24,223 nucleotides of DNA from Bdellovibrionales bacterium (lineage in GTDB: Bacteria > Bdellovibrionota > Bdellovibrionia > Bdellovibrionales > UBA1609). Below the pieces are notes generated by a model. That model worked only from the letters and a program-made list of their open reading frames with translations, was not told the origin of the DNA and did no database searches. Positions 15,457 through 24,090 of this stretch are shown here, one piece after another. The position numbers and the translations under genes were made by a program. Location of the stretch: positions 1 to 24,223 of the forward strand of contig JANQSX010000182.1 of assembly GCA_028279085.1 (NCBI GenBank), written 5' to 3'. Numbering within the stretch: position 1 is the stretch's first letter; each line of letters opens with the position of its first letter.

Positions 15457-16121
15457 TAAGCGGTAGCAGCAGAAACCGGCTGCATTTCTGTCAGAAAATT
15501 CCACAAGGCTTCTGCAATATCTATTGCTGAAGATAAAGCTTCTTTTTGTTCTTTTTCCGGCAGTTTTTCTAACAGTTTTTCTATCACTTCTCTATGTTCA
15601 ATATCTGCTTCTTTATGAACCAAAAAAAACAAAAGTGTTTTTTTATCTGTGATACCATAGTGTTTTTTCAAACCTTGTATTTTTGTTTCCGCTACTTCCG
15701 GTACTTGATATTCGTAACTATAAAGCGCGGATAAACCTTTTGCATAAGAACTGCGGCAGTGAGAAAAAAAAGTGTGCATTAACTTTTGAATACTTTCACA
15801 AGGAATCGATTCTTTAACTTGATCTTTATTAAGTCCTAACCCTTCTGCAAAATACATCCACAAGTCCGGATGAGGTTCTCCTTTAGAGCCTTCTTCATCA
15901 TTTAAATTTTCTAATAGAACTTTGCGATCATTTTGGTTTTCGCATAGAGAATGCAAAGCACTGATGTAGCGAGGGAAAGCAGAGACATGGTGGTAGTAAT
16001 GAGAGGCGTAATTTTGTAAACATTTTTTAGGTAAAGTACCTTCCATCCACATTTGATAAAAAGGATGTTTTAATAAGTGATAAGCGGCAAGCTCTTTTTT
16101 TAGTTCTTTAACATAACTCAT
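15456..16121 (-). CDS. CADD/PqqC-like protein, probable p-aminobenzoate synthase
   Basis: A 221-residue all-helical haem-oxygenase-fold protein of the Chlamydia CADD (CT610) family. CADD replaces PabABC: it uses its own active-site Tyr as the source of the p-aminobenzoate ring, with a dinuclear metal centre and oxygen, and a Lys as probable amino donor. By eye the sequence aligns with CADD from HPFYQMWMEG onward. Candidate metal ligands are Glu76, His84, Glu137, His169, Asp173 and His176 (motifs NDEEGSKGEPHPDLW, LYSYEYQVP, VHKEADIEH). The sacrificial Tyr corresponds to Tyr22 and the Lys to Lys147 in VAETKIQGL. A strong AGGAGG ribosome binding site precedes the ATG. The genes for folB, folKP and COG1478 follow directly, supporting the folate role. 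The residue mapping is from memory of the family. Confidence 0.85.
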   Translation of the reverse strand: MSYVKELKKELAAYHLLKHPFYQMWMEGTLPKKCLQNYASHYYHHVSAFPRYISALHSLCENQNDRKVLLENLNDEEGSKGEPHPDLWMYFAEGLGLNKDQVKESIPCESIQKLMHTFFSHCRSSYAKGLSALYSYEYQVPEVAETKIQGLKKHYGITDKKTLLFFLVHKEADIEHREVIEKLLEKLPEKEQKEALSSAIDIAEALWNFLTEMQPVSAATA

Positions 16122-16170
16122 AGGTCCCTCCTGATTTTTTACCTGATAGTGACTTTTGTAATCTCAAATC

Positions 16171-17157
16171 CTAAAAAAACTCGTTCAAAATATATTTGGC
16201 CGGATCTACCGGAACATTGGAAATACGCACTTCATAGTGTAGATGAGAACCGGAAGAACGACCGGTATTACCTATAGAACCTATAACCTGTCCTCGCTCA
16301 ATTTTTTGCCAACGAGACACCATAATATCAGATAAATGTCCGTAGAGAGTGGAAAGCTCATAGCCATGATCTATTACTATTACTTTTCCATAACCTTGTT
16401 TATAACCGGCAAAGACAATCTTTCCATTTGCCGGGGCATATACGGGAGTGCCGGAAGAAGCGGCAATATCCATTCCTTCGTGTAGGGACACATCTCCTGT
16501 AAAAGGATATTTGCGATAACCGAAATGGGAACTGATCCAACCTTTGGCAGGCATAATACTGGGGGTACTACTCATAATATCTTTTCTTTCGTAGAGCTGT
16601 TCCGTTAATAAATGGATGTCTTGATGTACTAGTTTTGATTTTTTATCCAGACCCTCTATATATATCACAATGGAATCTAAGGAGGAGGTAGATGGTACGG
16701 TATTGATAAGCTCGGGTGTTTTCGGGAGTGAGGAAGGTGTTCTGGAATGGTGGTGTGCTTTGTGTTTTATATCAAATGCAGCTGATAAATCAGGAAAAGA
16801 AGTATGTGATAAAGGTCCCATGGCTAAGGTAGAATGAGGAAATGGCTCTAACCCTGCCATTGCTTTAATTTTATGAGAAAAATCTTCAATCTGATGCAGA
16901 CGGGAGTTTAACCGTTTCATTTTTAAATGCATTTGAACTAATTGTGATTTTAACTGTTTATTTTCTGCTTGGTGGTTTTGATAATGTAAATGGGAGGAAA
17001 AAGCGGAAAAGTAATCCAACAAAAAAGCACAAAGTAATAAACCTAAAAATACCAAGCCCCCAATACCATAGTGGAACTGGGTTTTAGAAACGTGGTATTC
17101 CCTAAAAAATCCTTTTTTATTGTCAGAACTGATAAATATAGTGAAGTTTTTCCCCAT
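16171..17157 (-). CDS. membrane-anchored M23 (LytM-type) metallopeptidase
   Basis: A 328-residue envelope protein that probably trims peptidoglycan cross-links or serves as an activator of amidases. After a cytoplasmic N-terminus it has one transmembrane helix (about residues 31-52), a coiled coil at about 58-98 rich in Gln, Lys and Leu, a Ser/Pro/His-rich linker, and a C-terminal peptidase domain. The zinc ligands are visible: HEGMDIAA (His and Asp of HxxxD) and SGSHLHYEVR (HxH). LYGHLS supplies the other conserved His, so it looks catalytically competent. GGGAG precedes the ATG, and the gene ends in TAG. It follows the PP2C gene by 29 bp and precedes the CADD-like gene by 49 bp. Confidence 0.9.
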   Translation of the reverse strand: MGKNFTIFISSDNKKGFFREYHVSKTQFHYGIGGLVFLGLLLCAFLLDYFSAFSSHLHYQNHQAENKQLKSQLVQMHLKMKRLNSRLHQIEDFSHKIKAMAGLEPFPHSTLAMGPLSHTSFPDLSAAFDIKHKAHHHSRTPSSLPKTPELINTVPSTSSLDSIVIYIEGLDKKSKLVHQDIHLLTEQLYERKDIMSSTPSIMPAKGWISSHFGYRKYPFTGDVSLHEGMDIAASSGTPVYAPANGKIVFAGYKQGYGKVIVIDHGYELSTLYGHLSDIMVSRWQKIERGQVIGSIGNTGRSSGSHLHYEVRISNVPVDPAKYILNEFF

Positions 17158-17186
17158 TTATCTCCCTCAAAACAGTTTATAAAAAT

Positions 17187-17918
17187 TTATTGCACTTCAA
17201 TAGCTATAACTGAGATATTATCTCCTCCACCAGCCTCTAAAGCTTTCTTAATACACTCTTCTGGTACATCCTGTAAAGCACAGGTTTTTAAAATATCATG
17301 AATTTCTTCATAAGGGACAAAACCGCTCAGTCCATCAGAGCAGATGAGGTATTTTTCCCCCGGTTCTAATTTTTTTTCAAGAATATCCGGCTCCATTTTA
17401 GGAAAAAATCCCACACTTTTTGTGAGAATATTATCTTCAGAAGAAGGTGCCGGCATAGGTTCCCCCGATAAAAAACTGGCTTTCTGTTGAGTGGTTATAA
17501 AATTATGATCTTCTGTTAAAAGCCACATTTTATCTTCTTTTTCCATATATATTCTGGAATCTCCAATATTAGCAATATAAGATTTTTGATCTTTCCCATT
17601 TGGGAAAAAAAACATACATAGAGTGGTTCCCATACCCCTTAATTGAAGATTATCCTTGCTCTCCTGATAAATAGTTGCATTGGCCTCTGTACAAGCTTGT
17701 CTTAGATCATTTATTGGAGAATTTGTTCTTTTTGTTTTATCATTCATTCTTTTTGAAATAGTTTGCACAGCTAAATGGGAAGCCACCTCACCCCCTTGGT
17801 GACCGCCCATACCATCTGCTACAATAAATAGACCATTTTCTTCATCTACTAAAATACTGTCTTGATTATTTTTTCTAACCAGACCAACATCTATAGCTGA
17901 GTAAACTATTAGTTTCAT
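17187..17918 (-). CDS. PP2C-family Ser/Thr protein phosphatase
   Basis: A soluble PPM-type metal-dependent phosphatase of about 243 residues that would remove phosphate from Ser/Thr of bacterial proteins, usually opposing a PknB-like kinase. All conserved motifs are present: DVGLVRKNNQDS, FIVADGMGGHQGGEVAS, RGMGTTLCMFFF, IGDSRIY, YLICSDGLSGFV and AGGGDNISVIAIEV, so the metal site looks intact. No partner kinase is in the window. I start at the ATG at 17918; a TTG at 17933 would add five residues. No ribosome binding site is visible in front of either, and a TATAAA lies about 17 bases upstream, so the mRNA leader may be very short. It heads the run that leads to the M23 and folate genes. Confidence 0.9.
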   Translation of the reverse strand: MKLIVYSAIDVGLVRKNNQDSILVDEENGLFIVADGMGGHQGGEVASHLAVQTISKRMNDKTKRTNSPINDLRQACTEANATIYQESKDNLQLRGMGTTLCMFFFPNGKDQKSYIANIGDSRIYMEKEDKMWLLTEDHNFITTQQKASFLSGEPMPAPSSEDNILTKSVGFFPKMEPDILEKKLEPGEKYLICSDGLSGFVPYEEIHDILKTCALQDVPEECIKKALEAGGGDNISVIAIEVQ

Positions 17919-18017
17919 ACATAAATAATACAATTTTATACCGGATATATGAAAACTTTATTTTCTGTGTTAGGATAAGATTTTAATTTCATAAGATATA
18001 AAAAGTGAGGTTTTCAC

Positions 18018-18932
18018 TTGTTTCGTCGCAGAAAAAAACAAATAAGCCCTTTTTTACTGGCTTTTTTATGTTCATTGTTTATTCACTCCTCTTTATTTTT
18101 TCTTAATTGGAAATCTCTTTCAATAGATGCTGAGAAGGAGTATGAGGATAACAGTCTCATATTGGTAGAGTATCCGGCACATCGGCAAATTGTCAGTCAA
18201 GAAAAATTCAATAAAGTCATTCCGAAGAAGCATACGTCTTATTTAAGTCAGTCGGATAAAGCCGTGGAAAAGGAGACACAAGCTATGTTAAAAGGCCTGT
18301 TTTATCAGGCGGAAACAGAAAATCTTAACCATTCCATAAAAAAAAATAAGATAAATTTACAAAGCAATACTTCCAGTCGCAAAATTAGTTCTTTGGAGCC
18401 GGAATTATTAAAAAAAATAAATGCTCCGCTTAAAGTGGATATAGGTCAAATATATAGGACAGACTTTTCTCAACAATCAAAACAAGCCAAAGCCAGCCGT
18501 ACTATGGACTTTTTACCAGGTATAGAGTTTGGTTCTCATACTTTGCTAAATACAAAAGAATTTACCTATTATTCTTATTTTTCCCGTATGAAAGAACAAC
18601 TTTATTGGCAATGGACACAATACTTTAGGACAGAACCACAACTTTTATCTCTTGGAATTTTTAATGGTAATAAACAAAGACTTTTTTCTACTAGTCTTTA
18701 TGTATATCTCTCTCCTAATGGGGAAGTACAGGACATACAAGTAGTTAAAAGTTCAGGAGAAGAAAATATTGATACCGCTGCTCTTCACGCTTTTCTCTCA
18801 GCGGCTCCTTTTCCTAACCCACCTCCAGAATTAGTGGAGGAGGATGGCTATATTCATATAAAACAAAGCTTCCATTTGTATATTAGTCCTTCTTCATTTG
18901 CAGATCTTTTTTCCAGGCATAGTCAAAATTAA
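18018..18932 (+). CDS. TonB/TolA-type energy transducer protein
   Basis: A 304-residue protein with the architecture of a TonB-family transducer: a basic cytoplasmic N-terminus, a single signal-anchor helix (about residues 11-29), a long, poorly conserved periplasmic linker of about 150 residues, and a C-terminal domain at about 190-295. The C-terminal part has the family signature LYVYLSPNGEVQDIQVVKSS and the ENIDTAALHAFLSAAPFPNPP segment. The linker is not Pro-rich as in classical TonB. No exbB or exbD is adjacent. The start is a TTG at 18018 with AGTGAGG seven bases upstream. It is divergent from the PP2C gene and is followed by the AceE-type gene after 30 bp. The partner receptor is unknown. 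Confidence 0.8.
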   Translation: MFRRRKKQISPFLLAFLCSLFIHSSLFFLNWKSLSIDAEKEYEDNSLILVEYPAHRQIVSQEKFNKVIPKKHTSYLSQSDKAVEKETQAMLKGLFYQAETENLNHSIKKNKINLQSNTSSRKISSLEPELLKKINAPLKVDIGQIYRTDFSQQSKQAKASRTMDFLPGIEFGSHTLLNTKEFTYYSYFSRMKEQLYWQWTQYFRTEPQLLSLGIFNGNKQRLFSTSLYVYLSPNGEVQDIQVVKSSGEENIDTAALHAFLSAAPFPNPPPELVEEDGYIHIKQSFHLYISPSSFADLFSRHSQN

Positions 18933-18962
18933 AGCCTTTGATACCGATGAGTAAGACACAAG

Positions 18963-21560
18963 ATGAAGAAGGAAGAACTAAAAACTCTTAATGAAATTGC
19001 TAAAAGAGCTCATTTGATACTCAATCAAATGATCTATGTGGCTAATTATCGAAAGGATCAGGAAAAAGGAGATCCTAAAGTAGGGGGTCATTGCTCAGCA
19101 AGTACTTCCGCCTTGCATATCTTAGGTGCTCTACATCTAGTGGTTAAATCCGGATATGATCATATTGCCAATAAACCTCATGCTTCTCCCACAGATCATG
19201 CGTACAATTATTTACTGGATTTGTTTTTGGATAATAAACTGCAACCGCTTTCTGCCGAAGAAGCGCAGCAGGCTATGAGAGGTTTAAGAGCATTTCCAAA
19301 AAATAATGAATACACTTTTCAGTCCTACCACTCCGTTTATGACCCCGATCATTATAACTTTTTACCTTCTGGAACAGTCGGGATTCCTCCTGTTATAGCG
19401 GGTTATTTAGCATTAGCTTACAGAGCAGTGAAAATTCAAGGTTATCAAGTACCACCCGCTCACTTTTGGGCTGTTATTGGTGACTCCGAATTTAGAGAAG
19501 GTTCCCTTATGGAAGCTGTGCCGGACCTGGCAGAACGGGAATTGGGGAATTTGACATGGATTTTGGATTACAATCGACAAAGTTTGGATGGGCATCGTTT
19601 TGTTAATGAAAGTATCATGGATGGTTCTGATGCTTTAAGAGCTGAAAGAACGCTTTTGGCAAATGGTTGGCAGGTTATTCAAGTAAAACATGGTTCTTTC
19701 CGGCAAGAGATGTTTCAAAAATCAGGGGGGAAAGATTTTCAATATTTTCTTGAAGAGGAATTAAAGGATCATGAGTTTCAAGCCCTATTTCCTATGGAAG
19801 CCGGAGAGTTAAAAGAGACTTTATTAAAAAATAAGAAACTAAAGACTTTTTTGCAAAATGTTAATGCAGTGGATTTAAAAAAAGCTTTTTTAGATTTAGG
19901 AGGACATGACTTTTCTTCATTAATTTCCGCTATGGAAAAAAGTAAGGAGGATTCTAAACGACCTAGTTTTATTATTGCTCACACTATTAAAGGGTGGGGG
20001 TTGCAGATGGCTGGTTTGGGTGGCAATCATTCTTATCTTATTTCTAAAACGGAACTGGATCAACTCAGAGAGGGTATAGAAAACAAAGAACAGGAATTTC
20101 CTCGTTTTTCTAAAAACTCTCTACCGGAAAAATTTTTAAAAAAAAGGAAAGAGAAATTATATGGTGAAATACTATCTCAACAGAAAATAAAAGCGGAAAA
20201 TCAAAATAAATTTAAAAAGCTTTTTAAATCAAAATTTCCTGACAGCTTATCTTTAGATTTTCAACGAATGAGCTACCCTCATACACAATGGTTTTTAGGA
20301 CAAGTGTCTGCTAAAATGTCTCGTATTGCCAATGAAAAGCATGGTTCGCTAAATAAAGAAGAGCAAGTGTTTAAAGTGCCGACTCATTTAATTTATTCTC
20401 TGTCTCCGGATGTAGGGACTTCCACTAATCTAGGTGCTTCTATGAATCATAAGGTGTTTGGACCGGAATGGATTAAAGAAGAAGAAATAAAAACGGCCTT
20501 GGAAGATAAAAAAAGCCCGGATTTGATAAGTAATCAGGAAGTGGAAGATCGTTTCATCCGCTTTGAGATTGCAGAGGCCAATAGTATTTCCTGTATGGCC
20601 GCTTTAGGAAAAATGCGGGATATTCTGGGAGTGCCCATTTTACCCCTAGCGACTATATATGATTTTTTTATAAAAAGAGCATTGGATCAGTATTTTTATG
20701 CTCTTTACTGGAACTCCGGTTTTATTTTGTGTGGAACTCCATCCGGTGTAACTCTCTCTCCGGAAGGAGCGCAACATGGATGGAAATCTGATTTTCAAAT
20801 ACCTAATCAAATCACTTGGGAGCCTTTTTTTCTTCAGGAAATGGATTGGATTTTTGCAGATGCTTTCCAAAGACATTTTACAGGAGATAATGAAGGTAGA
20901 ACAGGCGTGCTTATTCGTGCGGTGACGAGAGGGGTGGATCAGAAACAATTTTTGAATTATTTAAAAACTCAAAAGAAATTTAAGAAAAATCAAAACATTT
21001 TACTAGCTCCAAAAGATCAAATATTGCCCTCGTCTGTGGAAGAGTGTCGGGAAATATGTATGGCTGATGAAATTATTTTAAAGCAAGTCCGAAAAGAAGT
21101 ATTAAAAGGAGCCTATTACTTACTGGATTACAAAGGTTATGCTGATTACATGGAAGAAGATAATGTGGTTCATATTTTTTCTATGGGTTCTCCTTCCACT
21201 TCAGCTATAGAAGCTTCCAAGGAACTTTTACATCAAGGTGTTTACGCTAATCTCATTATTGTTACCAGTCCTGATCTTCTATTAGGGAATTTGGCTTATA
21301 TTAATAATTATAAACATTTAAGGCAGGGTTTGGCTTTGCAGAATACAAAAGCTCCTATAGTTAGTGTGCATGACGGGGAACCTGGTTTACTGGATAATAT
21401 TGGTTCTATTTTAGGTGTTCACCATGAATCTTTAGCCGTGAGAAAACATTCTCGTTGTGGACGCCCTACAGATGTTTTTAAATATCATGGAATGGATAGC
21501 TCTTCCGTTATTCAATCGTGTTTAAAAGTTCTGCAATTCCATTCTCAAAAATGTGTTTAA
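18963..21560 (+). CDS. aceE: thiamine-diphosphate E1 enzyme, AceE-type (homodimeric pyruvate dehydrogenase E1-like)
   Basis: An 865-residue transketolase-superfamily enzyme. AceE decarboxylates pyruvate and passes the acetyl group to the lipoyl E2 subunit. Visible features are GGHCSASTSALHIL near the N-terminus, FLPSGTVGIPPVIAGYLALA, the thiamine-diphosphate/magnesium motif GDSEFREGSLMEAV with the partner Asn about 30 residues on (LDYNRQSLDG), TIKGWGLQMAGLGGN, then the pyrimidine-binding domain (RFIRFEIAEANSISCMAALG, CGTPSGVTLSPEGAQHG) and a C-terminal transketolase domain. The motif reads GDSE where E. coli AceE has GDGE, and the middle region is divergent. No aceF or lpd is adjacent, so its E2 partner is encoded elsewhere or its substrate differs. 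The start ATG at 18963 has only a weak ribosome binding site. Confidence 0.8.
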   Translation: MKKEELKTLNEIAKRAHLILNQMIYVANYRKDQEKGDPKVGGHCSASTSALHILGALHLVVKSGYDHIANKPHASPTDHAYNYLLDLFLDNKLQPLSAEEAQQAMRGLRAFPKNNEYTFQSYHSVYDPDHYNFLPSGTVGIPPVIAGYLALAYRAVKIQGYQVPPAHFWAVIGDSEFREGSLMEAVPDLAERELGNLTWILDYNRQSLDGHRFVNESIMDGSDALRAERTLLANGWQVIQVKHGSFRQEMFQKSGGKDFQYFLEEELKDHEFQALFPMEAGELKETLLKNKKLKTFLQNVNAVDLKKAFLDLGGHDFSSLISAMEKSKEDSKRPSFIIAHTIKGWGLQMAGLGGNHSYLISKTELDQLREGIENKEQEFPRFSKNSLPEKFLKKRKEKLYGEILSQQKIKAENQNKFKKLFKSKFPDSLSLDFQRMSYPHTQWFLGQVSAKMSRIANEKHGSLNKEEQVFKVPTHLIYSLSPDVGTSTNLGASMNHKVFGPEWIKEEEIKTALEDKKSPDLISNQEVEDRFIRFEIAEANSISCMAALGKMRDILGVPILPLATIYDFFIKRALDQYFYALYWNSGFILCGTPSGVTLSPEGAQHGWKSDFQIPNQITWEPFFLQEMDWIFADAFQRHFTGDNEGRTGVLIRAVTRGVDQKQFLNYLKTQKKFKKNQNILLAPKDQILPSSVEECREICMADEIILKQVRKEVLKGAYYLLDYKGYADYMEEDNVVHIFSMGSPSTSAIEASKELLHQGVYANLIIVTSPDLLLGNLAYINNYKHLRQGLALQNTKAPIVSVHDGEPGLLDNIGSILGVHHESLAVRKHSRCGRPTDVFKYHGMDSSSVIQSCLKVLQFHSQKCV

Positions 21561-21588
21561 TTAAAATGGGCTTAAAGGAGCGGAATAA

Positions 21589-22296
21589 TTGTCCAAAGGT
21601 GCTCAAAAAAAACTCATCCAAAGCAAAGCTCTTCGCCATCCCAGTTCTTATGTAAAAGCTTTATATAATAATAAATATAAATCTCTTGTCTTTGATGAAA
21701 CAGATTGTCTTATGTTTAAAGGCCAATGGAGGAAAAGTGGTTTTAAATCTCCTGCTTCTGCAAAGCTGGATTTGGAAATTGGACCCGGATCAGGAGCCTT
21801 TTTTGCCCATTTAACGGCTAATAATCCTGATCGTCTGTTTATAGCTGTTGAGCTTAAGTATAAGCCCCTCATTCAAAGTATTCGTAGGATCCGAAATAAT
21901 GATTATCTAAATGCTAGAGCTATTCGATACAATGCACGCCTGTTAGAAGATGTGTTTGCCCTGGAAGAGCTAAATAACGTTTATATCTATTTTCCGGATC
22001 CCTGGCCAAAAAAAAGGCATCACAAACATCGCCTTATCAAACCGGATTTTGTTAATAAACTTTATCAATTGCAAAGGAAAAGCTCTTTCGTGGAAATTAA
22101 AACCGATCACCAAAGTTACTATATGGAAATGCAATCCATTTTTAAGGGTAGTCCTTATTGTTTGTCTGGTTATAGTTATAATTTACAAAAAGATGCTCAT
22201 TTAAATGAAAATAATTTTATTACTCCATTTGAAAAAATTTTTATTAGAAAAAATCTACCTATTTACTATGCAAAATATATAAAAACTTCTTCATGA
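21589..22296 (+). CDS. trmB: tRNA (guanine-N7-)-methyltransferase TrmB
   Basis: TrmB makes m7G46 in the tRNA variable loop using S-adenosylmethionine. The 235-residue protein has the SAM-binding LDLEIGPGSGAFFAHLT, the acidic strand end FIAVELKYKP, and the TrmB hallmark YFPDPWPKKRHHKHRLI, followed by VEIKTDHQSYY and the C-terminal TPFEKIF segment. The start is a TTG at 21589 preceded by an excellent AAAGGAG site at the right spacing, so I prefer it to later starts. It lies 28 bp after the AceE-type gene on the same strand and is probably co-transcribed. It converges on the lipoprotein gene with a 29-bp gap. Confidence 0.95.
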   Translation: MSKGAQKKLIQSKALRHPSSYVKALYNNKYKSLVFDETDCLMFKGQWRKSGFKSPASAKLDLEIGPGSGAFFAHLTANNPDRLFIAVELKYKPLIQSIRRIRNNDYLNARAIRYNARLLEDVFALEELNNVYIYFPDPWPKKRHHKHRLIKPDFVNKLYQLQRKSSFVEIKTDHQSYYMEMQSIFKGSPYCLSGYSYNLQKDAHLNENNFITPFEKIFIRKNLPIYYAKYIKTSS

Positions 22297-22325
22297 ATCA
22301 ATGAATTACTAAACTATGATACTTG

Positions 22326-23957
22326 CTACTGTTTATTCAGTTCAATAACAGTACTGCCTATCGCTTGATTGGTTCTGAGATAGTCTCTTTCAATAAGAGA
22401 GGTGAATTCAATCCATCTGATTTTTAATGGCCTTACTTTAAAATTCCTATATAATTCAATCACGGGATCAATAGTGTCGGCAACAATTGTACCATCACAG
22501 ATCCCCTGTCTGAACCACACATGGGAGAAGGTGTTTCTGGCCAAGTCACCTGTCAGATAATCTGTTAGGATATTAAAGCTTTCTCCCGAATGAGTGTCTA
22601 ACTGATGTAAAATATTTTGTGACATAAGAACCGGATTTACTTGATCAGAAACTAGTTGATATATTTTCAAATCAGGAAATCTTATCACCGCTCCTAGCCA
22701 ATGGGACTTGTTTCTCACTGTAGAACAGAGACGAAAACGTTCGTTTAAAATTACAGTAAACCGAATCCGGCTGCGGGGAGTTAGTTTTATAAGATGGCCT
22801 TCTTCTATTGTATGTATTTGAATGTTTTCTCCTTTAATTAGTTGTACGCCGCTTAATTGCATAATATCATCATGCCAAACGTAAAAACTTTCCCCGGTTT
22901 TGTAATACAGTCCGTAAAAATTCAATAGTAATTCTTCTTTTCTCTTTTTGTAATTTTCAATAAGTATATACACCGGATAAGGGTGAGGGTTTTCAATTAC
23001 ATAAGAATAAAGAGGAATATCCGGTCGGTCTTCTTTATGCCTTCCGTCTGCCTGCATGATTTCAAAATAGAACGACTGTTGTTTCTCCTCATGTTCAAAT
23101 AAACTATCCTCTATTTTTACATGTAGAGGAGGTTGGGGATAGAGCAAATGGAAAACGGAAGACACTCCCGTTAATATGTTTTTTTTATATCCAAAGATAC
23201 GACATTGTTGTTGGTGGTTACTTTGAGTCACTTTTTGTTTAATTTGTGTATTTAATTCATTTAAAGGGAAAGCGGAAAAAGGAATGAACTGCTGAGGGCG
23301 GATAGAAAGAGATAAAGAAAAATCATCACATATTAAGTTAACTGCGTCTATTTGTTCTTGTGTGCCGGTGTCTAACCAATAATCAGATATTTTATTCATA
23401 AAAACATAAAGGAAGGGTTCTTTTATTTTTCCTGATGAATTAAATAATTCAATAAAGCGGTTAGCGGTGTGGTTAATGATAGGTAATTGAGGGAGTTCAA
23501 AGTGATGAGCGGAGCCTTCTTTATTTTGTGCTTTAAAAGAAAATCCACAGGAAGGAGTGTTTACCTGATATAAAAGAACTTCTTTTGGTAGTAATTCAAT
23601 AAGAGGAATGGATTCCTGAAGAGGTTTATTAAATTCACGAATAACTACTTTTTTCTGATTTAAAATACAGTGTGTTTTAATATGTAAATTAACATCTTTA
23701 AAAGATGATTTATCTTCTAATTGTTTCTTCTCTAATCCTGTAAATACAATGTTGTCATTTAATTTTAAAAATCTTTCTTGAACGGCTGCCAGTTTTGTTA
23801 ACTGAAAGCGGGCTGTTTCACCTTGGATGGATGGCTCAGGGAGTGTTACAGTATTCGGTTGACTGTCATGTATTTGTGATCCTGGTGGCCCTTCGCTTTT
23901 TTTGTTGCAAGCAGGTAAGAAAAGAACGGAGATAAATAGTATATAAATTAATTTCAT
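22326..23957 (-). CDS. large lipoprotein of unknown function
   Basis: I do not recognise this 543-residue protein. It begins with a short signal peptide ending in the lipobox LPAC (MKLIYILFISVLFLPACNKK), so the mature protein should start at Cys17 and be lipid-anchored. A Pro/Ser/Gln-rich spacer of about 30 residues follows, then a long beta-rich region without transmembrane segments. Cysteines recur through the body (for example SPSCGF-like TPSCGFSF and QQCRIFGY), suggesting periplasmic disulfides. No enzyme motif is visible. The upstream sequence GAAAAGTAC is a weak ribosome binding site. It ends in TAG and lies between trmB (convergent) and a peptide transporter ATPase remnant on the same strand. 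Confidence 0.75.
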   Translation of the reverse strand: MKLIYILFISVLFLPACNKKSEGPPGSQIHDSQPNTVTLPEPSIQGETARFQLTKLAAVQERFLKLNDNIVFTGLEKKQLEDKSSFKDVNLHIKTHCILNQKKVVIREFNKPLQESIPLIELLPKEVLLYQVNTPSCGFSFKAQNKEGSAHHFELPQLPIINHTANRFIELFNSSGKIKEPFLYVFMNKISDYWLDTGTQEQIDAVNLICDDFSLSLSIRPQQFIPFSAFPLNELNTQIKQKVTQSNHQQQCRIFGYKKNILTGVSSVFHLLYPQPPLHVKIEDSLFEHEEKQQSFYFEIMQADGRHKEDRPDIPLYSYVIENPHPYPVYILIENYKKRKEELLLNFYGLYYKTGESFYVWHDDIMQLSGVQLIKGENIQIHTIEEGHLIKLTPRSRIRFTVILNERFRLCSTVRNKSHWLGAVIRFPDLKIYQLVSDQVNPVLMSQNILHQLDTHSGESFNILTDYLTGDLARNTFSHVWFRQGICDGTIVADTIDPVIELYRNFKVRPLKIRWIEFTSLIERDYLRTNQAIGSTVIELNKQ

Positions 23958-24090
23958 TTTTGTACTTTTCGTTAATAGTGTGTAAGAATATTTTGGTATC
24001 AGAAAGATTATGAAGAATCAAAACAATTTTTCTAAAATAAAAAGAAACAATAAAAAAGTGTCTATTAAGATGAAAAACACTCTAAAGCGG

